Of a DNA stretch of 64,000 nt, positions 34,219 through 46,559 are shown one piece after another. The notes under the pieces are model-generated. The model saw only the letters and a list, made by a program, of their open reading frames with translations, made no database searches and was not told the DNA's origin. Within the stretch, counting starts at the first letter, position 1, and the number at the start of each line of letters is the position of its first letter. The stretch lies in the NCBI GenBank assembly GCA_015680905.1, contig CM027378.1:5146001-5210000 (forward strand), written 5' to 3'. Both the position numbers and the translations under genes were made by a program. This stretch comes from Coptis chinensis (Eukaryota; Streptophyta; Magnoliopsida; Ranunculales; Ranunculaceae).

Positions 34219-35350
34219 TATGTAGACGGTGCAGTGATAGCTCTAGAATGTCATCATAAACTTTTTTTTTGCACATTGAAATGATGAAATGCACTGTAAT
34301 TAAGCACTAAGCATTATGCACTTATGCACTAGAGTGCTGACTTTATACTGTTGGCTGCCAATGCCCAATAGACAATAGTACTATGTTAGAAAATGGACCA
34401 TATATCCCGATGTATATATATGAGCAATATCAATGATATATAGTGTTGATATTGGGCTATTGGCATGCGTATGTATGCCTAATTAAGAGCAAGTCCAATG
34501 GGATGCTATATGGATTGCTAAAGGTCATATAGTATCCCAAAAACCAAAATGTTCAAAGTTCAATTGGACTGCTAGAAGGCTCTTAAATTTGGTTGATGTG
34601 ATAAACTCAGTTAAATTTGTAGTATTGTCTAGTAGCTACATAATATGTTTCGGGAGAAACAGTACAGTTTCTGCCGTCCGTGTGTTAAATTTCGACGGAT
34701 AGCAGAAACTGTGTCGTCTGTCCAAAAAAATTTAAATTCAATGCAAGTTTGCAACTAATGGACGGACATCAGAAAATGTACCGCCCGTATCCCTTTAACA
34801 CTTTTATCTTCAACTTTTTTACATCTCAAATTTAGTTGGACAACCAAAAATACTTCTATTGGAACTGATTTTGAGTTTTTTACATCTCAAATTACTGGAC
34901 ATATGGTATGCAGTTTAGTTCCAAATACAAAATCCTAAATTTTATTGTCCATCGTTTCGATTCAAAAATATGCATTTAGCAGTCACTTTAGCACGTACTG
35001 ATCGAGGTCAAACGGTGTGACAAATTGACAATCTGATATTTCTCTAGTTGAAATTTTGAAATTGGATTATGGTCTTATATATCGCAATATATATGCCAAT
35101 TTCCACTCATTAAAATCTCGACCTCAGCTCATGTGGAATTACGTATGGCATCATTCTTGGTGGTGAAAACAAAACCCGAGGCGCAATAGTAGTTTTTGGA
35201 TTACTTAGTCAAGCCAATATAGCAGTACTTTTTATACAGCCTGTAATGAACAAAGGCCAGGTTGGCTTGTGACCATCAGCACTCCATTCAAAATGCATCT
35301 ATGCCAACGACAAATTACGACATACTACATACTACATACTACACAACAAC
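34219..35350. other. Spacer upstream of the PADRE gene
   Basis: A phrase TTAAGAGCAAGTCCAATGGG near 34481 resembles a Tourist-type left end, but no right end was found. A GTTTCTGCCGTCCG...AGCAGAAACTG inverted motif lies near 34664-34710. The distal promoter of the downstream gene is presumably within 34900-35350. Confidence 0.35.
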
Positions 35351-35354
35351 TCCC

Positions 35355-35361
35355 TATAAAA
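35355..35361 (+). promoter_or_regulatory. TATA box of the PADRE/DUF4228 gene
   Basis: TATAAAA lies 68 bp upstream of the start codon, which leaves a 5' UTR of about 35-40 nt, short but normal for this family. Confidence 0.55.
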
Positions 35362-35422
35362 TTGTAGCACCTCTCGATCCTCACTCGGCAGTGCAAATAA
35401 GTGCAAAGTCCAAAGAGCAAAT

Positions 35423-35929
35423 ATGGGCATATGCAGCTCTTCTGATTCCACTTCTATTGCAACAGCTAAATTAGTATTTCAAGATGGAAAGCTTCAAGAG
35501 TATGCATATCCCGTGAAGGTTTCTCAAGTGTTACAAAAATATCCAAGTTACTTCATATGCAACTCTGATGAAATGGAGTTTGATGATTTTATATCTGCTA
35601 TCAGTGCTGATGAAGTGCTCCAACCGGGTCAGCTATATTTTGCATTGCCTTTAGGTAGATTGAAATATCCACTTCAAGCTGAAGATATGGCTGCATTGGC
35701 TGTTAAAGCAAGTTTGGCACTTAGCAAGAGTACTGGCGGTGCATGTGTAACCGAGGGAGTGGTTCCTATTGGATTTTCAGCGTATGATAGAACGACAGTG
35801 CGGCAACGACAAGTGGACAACACGAATGGTGGTGATGTAGATAATAGAATGGTGGTGAGGAGAACCAAAGGTGGTAGTGGTGGTAGAAGGCGTAGTTTTT
35901 CGTCTGACTTGAGTGCTATTGAAGAATAG
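35423..35929 (+). CDS. PADRE (DUF4228) domain protein, 168 residues, intact
   Basis: A single-exon gene that begins MGICSS: Gly2 with Ser6 fits N-myristoylation and Cys4 may be palmitoylated, as is common in this family, so a membrane-associated location is likely. The PADRE domain covers roughly residues 15-95: KLVFQDGKLQEYAYPVKVSQ, YPSYFICNSDEMEFDD, LQPGQLYFALPLGRL, then EDMAALAVKASLAL. The C-terminal part is probably disordered and basic (GGSGGRRRSFSSDLS), again typical. PADRE genes respond to pathogens and abiotic stress in other plants; the biochemical role is unknown. Length and layout match the family and there is no break. An upstream ATG at 35262 is in another frame and would lie upstream of the TATA box. 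Confidence 0.93.
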   Translation: MGICSSSDSTSIATAKLVFQDGKLQEYAYPVKVSQVLQKYPSYFICNSDEMEFDDFISAISADEVLQPGQLYFALPLGRLKYPLQAEDMAALAVKASLALSKSTGGACVTEGVVPIGFSAYDRTTVRQRQVDNTNGGDVDNRMVVRRTKGGSGGRRRSFSSDLSAIEE

Positions 35930-38315
35930 GGTAATGTAGGCCAACTAAGCTAGAAAAATTTAATGGATGTGTCGGATGTAAATATATAATGCAGTTTTTG
36001 AGAGATTAGTGGGAGTTGTTACTTATTAATTAGTATACCATTTATCATTTCGCATTATGAATTGATTACAAAGCACGTTGTGCCATTCTTTTTCCAGTTT
36101 ACATTCATGCACGAATTAATTAAACTTAACAATTTTAAAGAAATAATCAGAATAATTGGTGTGTTCTGCACTTCTACTAAACTAAGTTGAATTAAGATCG
36201 ATAATGAAGGACAGCTAAGCTAGAAAGTTGGATGGGGTGGGGTACTTTGTGTAAGGAATCCAATTCTTTGGGTACTAACGTTTGTTGTTTAGTAGTCATC
36301 TATAGCATTTCGTGATTTGAAATTAAAGTGTGCTGTGCCAATTTCATCGCTATTGTTCATGCATGATCGAACTGGAACCAATTAATTCGGCAGTATACCT
36401 ACTAGTCTACTACCAAATAATGCCCGTTTATAAGGCATACAATTATGTTTACCAGCTCTTGCAGTATTAATGTACCAAATTTAGAACGTACTGTCGAATT
36501 TTGTCACGTACAGCAGCGTATTATACAAAAAAGAAAAAGGTGTATTGTTACATCAATTTGGATAAAGTTCGTGATTAAATGAACAGAGAGGACTTGATAG
36601 GAATTGAGTACGACTTTGAACTAACACTTTGAAACATGATCGATACAATCATACAAGGACCGGCCATGCATTACATAATCGCTTGATTGGGTCAATTAGC
36701 TAGGTTCGAAATATTAATACCCTTGTATCGATCGGGTTCCTTAAGCCGCGAGCTCCCGTATATCAATATATTTAATTTAACATAAACCTAGCTTTAAAGA
36801 AGTGGTAAAAATGTTAAGGTTTTGTCGTAATACCGAAGTATGTTTTGGATATTTTTCTTATCTAAAAAATTATTATGGATGTTTTGATTAAGGGATATTG
36901 TGTGACCATGACGGATGTAGATCTTATAAATTTAGTTTAGGAGGAAGGTGGAGTAAAATGAAATCAAATGGGGATGCATGGCATATTGGCATCATGGCAG
37001 CGAAAATGCAGACACACGGCCAGATACTATGGCGTCATCTTTGGTAGTGAGGGGAGAAAAGAGGACAAAGTGATGAGATATTCCAACAGGAAGTCAGAAC
37101 TCATCAGAATTCAGAATTCAGAATTCAGGACATATGATGGTCTGATGGAGAATACAGCTGGTGGGCAGAGAGAGAGGGAGGGAGGGAGGGAAACAGTCAA
37201 GAATCCTAAGTTGCTTTGTATGGTAGTGATGACATGTTGGCAGCCAGGCAAACGGGTTTTTCAGATCAGAAATCACAATCTGACTGACATTCGTTGGATC
37301 ATTTGGTGTTTTTATAGTAAAGGATATGCGTACTGGACTACTGGTAAATGAGCACGCTTACACAATAGTAGCAATGAGCTAGTTGTATGAGACTCTCATG
37401 CCAACAGCTGTTTTCAATATGTTTAATTATTGATCATGATTTCCAGTACGTGATCTTGAGTGGGTTGTTAAGTTGCCCCACAATCTTGAATTCTTGATTT
37501 GCATCCATCAGAGTATCAAGATTCAAGACTGGTCAACAGCAAACTAGAAAATGTCAATGATATCCACTGATGTTTTGATGTGTTATGAGGTGCCAGCATG
37601 GACACATTGCATGGACGAGTCACCAACCGAGATGGCTTTTTCTGATTGCCACTGATTTATTATAACAAATCAACAGCAATGCCACTATGCCAGTAAGTAA
37701 GTGAGTATGGAATTGAACGAGATCAGGTAAGGTGTTGCAATCTAACAAACGTAGGAATATGGTCTCTATAGGCTATACATTTATGTTTGAGAGGTGATTA
37801 TTCAAAAGTTTTGAGAGCGATGATTCTCCTAGCTAGGGCCTAGGAGTGCTTTTGTAGTTTTATGTGTTTTTTAAATTTTTGCGATCAAAAGTTTGCGCTT
37901 TACTTGTAAAGTTGCAGATTCCATTGATCCACTACACCAATTCTTGAGCTCATGGTTGTGAGCCACTGTTTTCTTTTCTTCTTCTTGAAAATAAAGTTCG
38001 AAGTGAACTTATTTGATTGATGGAGTAGTCTTGGTTCCCTGAACCAAACACTGTCGTCAATATCACCAAATTTGTGAACCGATTGTCCATTTGATTGCAT
38101 CATGAAAGTGACCAAGTTGCTAGCTGCGCTATAACGCTAATACTCTATAAGCATCAAGCATGCATAGTAGCAATGCAGAGGATCTGTATTTTACTTACGG
38201 ATTTTCTAAACATAATGATCCGATCATATTCGTCTTTATATTTGAATTTGACATCACATTTGTATTTTTAAATATTATGTACTTTCTTTATCATGAATAT
38301 TGAATTAGCCCTATA
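35930..38315. other. Intergenic spacer downstream of the PADRE gene
   Basis: The 3' UTR and poly(A) site are probably within 35930-36010. The rest shows no gene. An open frame of 127 codons at 36968 has no recognisable domain and contains AGAATTCAGAATTCAG and GAGGGAGGGAGGG simple sequence. Confidence 0.4.
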
Positions 38316-38441
38316 CCAAAAGTGAGCTGGGCTGGCCCTCAATTTTTCAAGCACAAATTTAGACTCATACACATAAATCCAAAAGTGAGCTGGGCTGGCC
38401 CTCAATTTTTCAAGCACAAATTTAGACTCAAACACATAAAC
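38316..38441. repeat. 63-bp tandem duplication, two copies
   Basis: The units start at 38316 and 38379 (CCAAAAGTGAGCTGGGCTGG...) and are nearly identical. Confidence 0.9.
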
Positions 38442-38893
38442 TGAATAGGAATTTCGGCTTCAGTACCAAGTGAGCAGTAATTTTGGTTGTAGGACAAAAA
38501 TGGGTTGACATGGACAACTATCATTAATAATTTCGGTTTAAGGAAAAATTAAACAGACTGACGTTTTCATATGTGATTTTGTACTTATATATGTGAATTT
38601 GCATTTACACGGTATTTTTTGCAATTGAAGAAGTTTGTAAATTTGTATGACTAATGTGAATACAAATTTACATTGCCGAGGTCAGCCTTGTTTTTGTACT
38701 AAAACTGAAATTGCCAGCCATACGTGCCTAAAACCGTAATTCCCAACTAATTTTGTACTATGGGCTTGATCAATGATTTTTCAAAAAGACCCATACAATG
38801 GCCAACTATTTTCAAAGCTCTAAACAGACTTATTGCCTTATTGGGTCGATTGTCAATGAGCTAAAGAAGTGACTACTCAAAATGTTGTGTAGT

Positions 38894-38895
<2 letters not shown>
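38442..38895. other. Spacer with no recognisable feature
   Basis: A few ATATGTGAATTTG phrases like those in the Ulp1-gene introns; nothing else. Confidence 0.35.
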
Positions 38896-38927
<32 letters not shown>

Positions 38928-39041
38928 ATAAAAACTTCATAGATATATTTATATTAAAACCTGCATAATAGCATCCGGAGAATACATATAAAAGTCCGTT
39001 GGTCCATATGATCTAGCCGGTCCAAACTCATTGACCAAGAA

Positions 39042-40614
39042 TTATCGATTCTGAAGTGGTTCTAAAACAAAAGCGAAAAAGAACTTAAAGAGGCATGAAT
39101 GCTTTCTATCATAGCATTCAGTCAATTTGAATTTTTTAGGGCTCCATCGAGGAATCCTAGTAACTTCTTTCTTGGTGCCTTCAAAAGTAGCTTCCACCGG
39201 TATATACGCACTCGCCAAGTTCATCGCAAACTCGGTTTGCTAACAAATGTGCTTCAGTTTTTGATAAAGCTCTACTCGATCGCGTGAGGCTGCTGACAAT
39301 ACACCCTCCATTCCAGTCTCTAATAATCACAGCAGACACACTTGTTTTCTTAGCACACATAAACAAACCAGTGTAGTTTACTTTAACCTTACCGAAAGGA
39401 GGAGCAACCCAATTCTCCTCTATGCAAGGTAAACCAACCTCAAGAGATATATCAGAAACGTCACTCTCTCCAGTCGTCCACTCTTGCCAAGCATAGAAAG
39501 CTTTCTCTAAGACAGAGATAAAGTTAGGTTTCATAAAGCTAAACCTACACTCATTTCGATGCCACCATATGTTGTACATAAGAGAGAAAGCATATAGAGA
39601 TAAATTTTCATAACTGCTGTCTCTACTCCGAAAGTAATTAAACCAATTTTGTGTTTCAAAAGCATCACAATCCACCCTTAAACCCAGCCAAGAGGAGAAC
39701 CAGAGCCTGGAAGTCCAAGGACAAGTAAAGAAGAGATGTTGGAAGTCCTCGACATGATTATTGCAGAAAACACAACAGTTATCCACAGGAACATGATGTT
39801 GCTCAAGAGTAGCCCCAGTAGATAATAGATTATTTGCAATTTTCCATAGAAAAAGTTTCACTCTTGCAGGAATTTTCAGCTTCCAAATAATCATAAAATC
39901 ATGTGATTGTTGAGCAGAAGAACACTGGCCAATATTACTTTCCAGCGCTTTAATAAAATTGAAAGCAGATTTCACGAAAATCTCCCATTAAGCTGCGGGG
40001 TTCCACATCAACTTATCTCGAAGAAGATGGCCTAGCATAGCGATACTCACAATAGAGTTTAGAACTAGACTAGGAACCAAAGCACGGAGTCCCACACAAT
40101 CCCAAGAACCATCGGGATTAATGAACTCATTAACAAGAAGATTAAGATCCACCAAAGGTGGCGAGAGGCACCACCATGTCAATCGAGAGCATGGTTTATC
40201 CATTACCTTAATCCATTGATCAGTCCAGAATTTCACAGAAGCACCATCCCCAATACTCCAGATAGCCCCCAACTCTACAAATCGTTTAACTTTTTGTAAA
40301 CCTCTGCAGATAGGAGACACCCCAGAGGAGGGGTTAGCATGATTATGAAGAGTCAGATCTTTCTCATACTTGGCAAGCATAAGATCACTCCATAAAGATT
40401 TCTCAGAGACAACCTTCCACAATAGTTTACATAGCAGAGCTAGATTAAAGAGATGAGAATCTCTAAACCCTAACCCCCCCTCAGCTTTAGGCATACATAA
40501 CTTATCCCATGTGCATAAATGAATAGCATTACTATCAGCATTATTCCACCAGAAATTACGACAAGCTCTATCCATTTTAGAGGTGATATCAAGAGGTAGA
40601 TAAAAGGCAGACAT
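39042..40614 (-). pseudogene. LINE no. 1: RT thumb, zf-RVT and RNase H region
   Basis: 40614-39988 carries the DRACRNFWWN and KAEGGLGFRD motifs of the thumb. 39975-39181 carries zf-RVT (IWKLKIPARVKLFLWK, CVFCNNHVEDFQHLFFTCP) followed by RNase H, whose first catalytic motif reads VNYTG rather than the usual VNxDG, so the Asp is lost. The C-terminal end shifts frame near 39220. Confidence 0.78.
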
Positions 40615-40619
40615 AGAGT

Positions 40620-42411
40620 AAATAGGTTTTGCCTGGGCAACAGCCTGAACTAGGATAGTCTTACGCCTTTTGGAAAGCAGTTTTTCCTTGCCAATTTGAG
40701 ACGACCCTGCATACCTTATCCAAAAGAAAACTGAAGTCTTGGATTTTTGATGTCGAGAAAATAATGGGAGAACCCAAGTATTTATCTCTCACGGACATAG
40801 GTCTCACCGAAGGGGTATGCATAATAGCTTCTTGGGTGTCTCGAGAAGTACCTCCACTAAAAAGAATAGCGACTTATCCAAGTTCACCATCTGACCAGTG
40901 CCATTACAATAAAGGTCCATAATCTTCTTGATTTTGTGAACTTCAAAAGGGGAAGTTTTTCCAAAAACAATTAGATCGTCAGCATAAAGCATATGTGAAA
41001 CACTAGGTGCCCTCCTCGAGATCTTAATGCTAGAGATATCTTGTGCAACTTGGGCCTGAAGAAGAAGTCTTGACAAGGCCTCGGTGAGAATGATGAAGAG
41101 ATAGGGGGACAAGGGATCCCCTTGTCTAAGTCCCCTCAAAGGTGTGATAGTCCTAAGGGGAGACCCATTCAATAAGACATTATACTTCACTGTAGATATG
41201 CAGAATTCCACTAGAGTTATCCACTTGCTCGAGAAACCCAGTTTAACCATGATAGCAAGAAGAGCTCCCCAATCAACTCGATCATAAGCTTTCGACATAT
41301 CAACTTTAAGAGCAAACAAACCCAGCTTATTCTTCTTAGCCCTTTTTATCTTATGCACAATCTCATGAACCACTCCTATATTATCCCCAATAGATCTTTT
41401 TGGGAGCAAAGGCCCCTTGATTAGGTGAGATAAACTTAGGCAATAAACTCAACCCTATTTGCAAGGATCTTAGAAATAACCTTGTAAGAGACATTACAAA
41501 GGCTAATAGGTGCAGAATGAGAAGTATGTGAGGGGCAATCAATCTTAGGAATCAAAGAAATGTAAGTTTGATTGAGGTATATTCCAAACCCGCCAAGATT
41601 GAAAAACATTGTACCATCCTAACTAGATCCTCCCCAACCGGACGCCAATACTTCGATAGAACATTGCGGGGAAAGCCATGTGCCCCGGAGCTTTCAAACC
41701 ACCCATACTCTTCAACACCTTTCTAATCTCAGTTCTAGATGGACATCTAGTTAGAGAATCATTCTCAGAGATAGAGATACAAGGGTCAAACAAATCTAGG
41801 ATGATATCAAGGGAAGGGAGAAGAGCTGAATTTGGTGAAGGTCTGAAAGTATCCTCAAAAGATGAAATGAACTCTTGCGCCACTTCCGATCTAGAAGTAA
41901 CCCAAAGACCGGCTTCAGTCTGAATTTTGTCAATACTATTCCTTCGCCTTCTGAAACTAGCATTAGAATGGAAGAATTTAGTATTGTTATCAGCCTCCAA
42001 AACCATAGAAGTATTTGAGTGCTGCTTCCAATATGATTCCTCCTTTTTGTACAACTCCAAGATATGTTCCTTTATATTTTTAATCTCCACCAGCACGAGA
42101 TCAGAAACGGGGCCAGCCAAAAGAGAAGAGAGAGCAGATTCAGCCTCTTTAATTTGAGAAAAGATATTCCCAAAATAAGTTTTGTTCCAAACCCTCAAAG
42201 AGGATTGCAGCTCAACAAATTTAGAGTTCAGAATGAATGAAGGAGACCCATGAACATGAGTCTGCCAACAATGCTTAATCACCTCCATACAAGAGGGGTC
42301 TTTAGTCCACATCTCATGAAACCTAAAGGGTTTAGGGCCACTATCCACCTTCCCAGAAACATAAACAGCTAAGGCAACATGATCAGAAGAAGGAGTAGTG
42401 ACATGATCCAA
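40620..42411 (-). pseudogene. LINE no. 1: linker and reverse transcriptase
   Basis: The linker (42411-41650) ends with TEIRKVLKSMGGLKAPG. The RT palm is read at 41409-40804: FALKVDMSKAYDRVDW (motif A Asp), LRGLRQGDPLSPYLF (motif B) and HMLYADDLIVF (motif C YADD). Between 41623 and 41410 frames are broken, and the region after 40804 is shifted. The catalytic residues themselves remain. Copies DNA from element RNA at the nicked target; inactive here. Confidence 0.82.
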
Positions 42412-43101
42412 TCAAACCCGGAGGAAAGAGATTTAACCACTCAACATTAGCAACAACACGATCAATCCTCTCCCTTATATTAGCAGCCCCTAATCTATTA
42501 TTAGACCAAGTAAAAGCAGGACCATGATAGCCAAGATCAGCCATCTCAAGATCCTCCATCAGGGAAACAAATTCATCAATATACCTAGAGGGTGTGGAAT
42601 TCCCACCCTCTTTTTCAGACAAACTAGAAATGGCATTAAAGTCACCCAGAATCAACCAAGGCCCAGAAAGAACATTTCTCAAATCTCTCAAATAGTTCCA
42701 AACAACAATACGTTTATAAGCAACAGGATCTCCATATATAAAAGATACATGCCATGAAACATTCGAGAGATAATTTAAAAACGTACCCGAGATAGCATTT
42801 TTATTCCCATCCACCACTGAGAAAGAAATGTTATCCTTATAGAGAAACGACAAGGCCCCCACTTCTTCCAACGGGATCAACTGCAAACACTTGAGGATAC
42901 TTCCGGTTTATTACGTACATGCTTCAACTTCTTATATAATAATTTAGTCTCGACTAAAAATAAAACATCGGGATCAAACTTCTTAACTAAAGCTAACACA
43001 CTACTGAATGGCCTCGGAAAGAGCCCATTCCCCGGCATTCGGGATATAATCATGTCCGCCCGGGTAAACTTCCAAAGCCCAACAAACTCACAATTATACA
43101 A
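42383..43101 (-). pseudogene. LINE no. 1: AP-endonuclease domain
   Basis: The frame reads VKKFDPDVLFLVETKL near 42995-42950, then (after a frameshift near 42880) SWHVSFIYGDP, WLILGDFNAISSLSEKEGG (catalytic GDFN) and NIRERIDRVVANVEW. The final SDH motif, expected after this, is found in the next frame at 42392-42384 (TPSSDH), so a shift separates them. This domain nicks target DNA to prime reverse transcription. Confidence 0.8.
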
Positions 43102-44511
43102 CTACAAAGAAACGGTTACTCAGGTACAGTCTTAGTAGCATAGGCAATTATTGAGCAACCGAAATCTTCTCTGTGCCAACAAATACACACCCCTACTAAC
43201 CCACTCGTCTTATATCAAGAAAAACCACCAAGACAAACTAAAATCAGCACCCATACAACTCAAAGCCTTGAACAAGAAACCACAAAACCTAAACTGATGT
43301 AAACTCAGAAAGAATCACAACATAGGTCACACCGGACTTCTCGAAACTCAGTAGGAATAAAACTTCAATCACTTTCTTACCACCATCCAGAAAGTTATTC
43401 TCAAATTGATTGCAACGGAAATATCAAGATCTTGTCTCTATCTCTCGATTAATCCGCAAAGCAACATCATCCAAAATTGGTGTTTCATGAACTCAGACAA
43501 AAAACCCGGAAAGAACTAACTTCGCATGACCAGAAAAATCTCTGCTATCAATGGAAATCCCCTCACTTCATCGATTCATCCCCCCCAAACAAGCAGGAAA
43601 TCGATTAATTAAGGCCTCAATTCCTCTCTGCAAAGCAATTTGTACCTCGTCAGAACCCGATGTTTTTCTCCCCAAAATGCCGCTGATGCCATCACACGCA
43701 AACAAAAGATACATCTCCACTGCAAACATATTCAGAAATGAGGAGAAGCTGGAAAATCAATAGCAATAGACAAATCGGGGAGACCCTCGCGATGGTGAAA
43801 GAAAGTGATTGAGTGAACTAGCCGATCGGAGCGAAAGCATCTTCTTCTTATATAGACTAATCCGAGTTGGCCCGAAAATGATCGAGTTGGCTGGATATGA
43901 TCGGAGATGGCTCTCTTAAATCCTAACTTCAATTGTGTCTTTATATGCTAACCCACATCATCACCACCAATACTTTGCCGCAAAAGAGAAGCAAAACTGG
44001 ACGACCGGAATCTTTACATAGTTGGCCTGAATCTCTCCGAAATAACTCACAAAGGGTCAGAACTTTGGGATTCTCTACCACCTTAGGCAGGGCACCGCCA
44101 TCACACTGAGAAAAACGGGGAAAAAATTGCAAAGTTGTTTCCTTTCTAAAGCTCATACCTTTTTACTACAGATCTCGATCAATAAGAAAGCTGGAGGTAG
44201 CTTGCCACTATGACCATCCTACTCAAATACATACAATTTCCATAATTCAATAGTAATTATATGTTTTTTTTTGGCTTGGTAAGGTGAAAATATATTATAG
44301 AAAAAACAAAAGAATGGTTCTGAAAGCTTGCCGAAGCAATTTCTTAGTTACAAGTTCATAACCATCCATAGATATATTCATCTAGGAGGCATTAACATAT
44401 TCTACTGAATTGCTCAAATGGGCATTCCGATTTGAGTAGCCATATCCCAATGCCAGAAGGCCCTGGACTCCCAAACATTGCTCCGTCCATGTTGAGCTTC
44501 ATGGTGTTTGG

Positions 44512-46115
44512 TTATAGAGGAATCCGAACATAAGTCTTCAGTTGAGGTGGTGCAGTTTGTACTTGACTGAAGCAATTTTGGATAGCCCTAGGAACTACAT
44601 TATTATAACCCAAAATGAGATTAAGCTTTGCTGAATCCACCAGAAAATGAGCATGCCTAATCAGCTCTCTAGGAGAGAACGCTAGCTTAAAATAAGCAAA
44701 GTTTTGTTTAAGAGATATTATCTCTTGCAAAAGATTGAGTAGACTCCAAGACAAATCCGAATTGCCTTCATTAACAACTTTCATTAGGTTGTGGCAGTCT
44801 GAACAAGCAACTATCTTATTTATATCCGAGTGCAGCACTTCTTCAAGCCTGAGCTTCAGTGCTAGCAGCTCTATTTCTTCCTTTGAATCGACTTTGAAGT
44901 GCTTGCTTACTGCAATGGTTTTGTGTATATTCCACTGGTTAATAGTCAAAACAGCACCAACATCTCGATCTACTAAAGAGATCAAACCCACCATCAGAGC
45001 AAAGCATGAAAAGATCATTGATATGTAGTTGTGGAATTAAATACTTAAGAATGATAAGGGGTTTAATGGATAGGATCGAGTTTTGAGCTTGAGAAAGAAT
45101 CTGGGAAAAATCAAGATCGAGGATTATAGTTTGGGTCAAATATGAGATTATTTCTATCAAGCCAAATAAAGTAAGCTACATTGGCCAAAGTAGTAAGAGA
45201 GGCTAAGAAATCCTCATTATTAAGACAGTTGGAACATATTTTATTGATCACATCTTACACCCGGAAGTGCCTATCCCAGGATTCAAAAGACAAAGCTAAA
45301 GAAGAAGCAAACCAGACTCTAATAATCTTAGGATCGACAAGTAAAAATAGCATGCTCAATAGATTCGACACTATCATTACATCTAGGACGTACAACAAGA
45401 AATATCACAAATATGTCGACCATATAAAATCTTCCTAGTAGGCAGAATAGATCTCGATCATAAGTTTCCACATAAAATTTTTAATCCTTAAAGGAGAATG
45501 CAATTTCCATATAAAATTCCAAGATTTCTTTAGAAAACCATGGCTATTACTAAGCTTAGGTATAGAGGACTGAGAAAGAAACCAATTGTAAGCAGATTTC
45601 ATAGAGAAAAGACCATTCTTTTCTACATACCAAAACAGAGTTTGAGATGTGCTGGATGGGTGAATCTTAGTTTTAAAAATCTCCTATTGAATATCCGGAG
45701 GGAACAACAGACTAATAATATCAATATTCCAAGAAAAAGTAGTTTGATCAATCAAGTCAAATACATAGGAATAAGTATTATCGTAAGGTTTTGAACCAAA
45801 AGGTTTTTTATATGGGAGGGATGGGATCCAATTATCCTCCCAAATATCAATGTTAGAGCCACTAGAAATACGCCAACAGGGAATTAACGAAAGATCATTT
45901 TTTACCTTAATAACATTCTTCCACAACTTAGAAGCAGATTTTTTAGCCTTAGCATTCAAAAAATGAGTGTTACGGAAATACTTATCTTTTAAAAGCTTTA
46001 CCCATAACAAGTTTGGTTCAGACATTATCTTCCAACAAATCTTGGAGATGGGATTTATTTTGGGAATAAGAGTGCCTGAACCCATAGCCCCCATTACTTT
46101 TTTTTTGTACAACAT
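44512..46115 (-). pseudogene. LINE no. 2: thumb, zf-RVT and RNase H region
   Basis: 46115-45684 has KICWKIMSEPNLLWVKLLKDKY and IWEDNWIPSLP. zf-RVT pieces lie around 45580-45350. RNase H reads KEEIELLALKLRLEEVLHSD and ACSDCHNLMKVVNEG, and ends with SPRELIRHAHFLVDSAKL, where the family has Re.N..AH.LA. Several stops interrupt. Confidence 0.75.
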
Positions 46116-46559
46116 TGTTCCCAGCTTAACATGTGTATCTTATTGTTATCAGAATCATTAGTACCATACCAAAAGTTAGCATTAATCATATCTAAGGTAT
46201 TACAGAATTTTTTTGGAAGAAGATTAGTTTGCATAGTATATATAGGGATAGCAGAGACCACACTCTTAATGAGAGTACCCCTACCCGCAAAAGAAATGAG
46301 TTTATTCTTCCAGGAGGTAATCTTAGAAGAAACACTGCAAAATCCGAGAAGTACTAATAGTATTGGCCGGGACTAACATGATTAAAATCAATACCTAAAT
46401 GCATATTATTTGAGTTTGACAAAGGTATCTTAAGAATTCTAGAAAGAAGTTTTTTATGCTGATTATGAACATTGTGACTAAAAAGAATAGAAGATTTATG
46501 GAAGTTTATTTGTCATCCAGACAGAGAGCAATAGTCATTCAAGCAATCAAGGATAGTAT

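Larger units (their letters stand above)
38896..44170 (-). mobile_element. L1-like LINE no. 1, with poly(A) tail
   Basis: A 31-T run (38896-38926) is the poly(A) tail of a minus-strand LINE. Going upstream on the minus strand are a 3' UTR, RNase H, zf-RVT, RT and an AP-endonuclease domain up to 43101. At 43101-44160 lie leader or ORF1-remnant sequences (several short open frames with no clear domain), so the 5' boundary is estimated. The target duplication could not be identified. The element is inactive. Confidence 0.8.

Noticed and set aside
34481-34930. Possible Tourist MITE beginning GAGCAAGTCCAATGGG
   Set aside because: No matching right end or TTA/TAA duplication could be found.
36968-37351. 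127-codon open frame in the spacer after the PADRE gene
   Set aside because: Contains simple-sequence runs, lacks a domain and a convincing start context.
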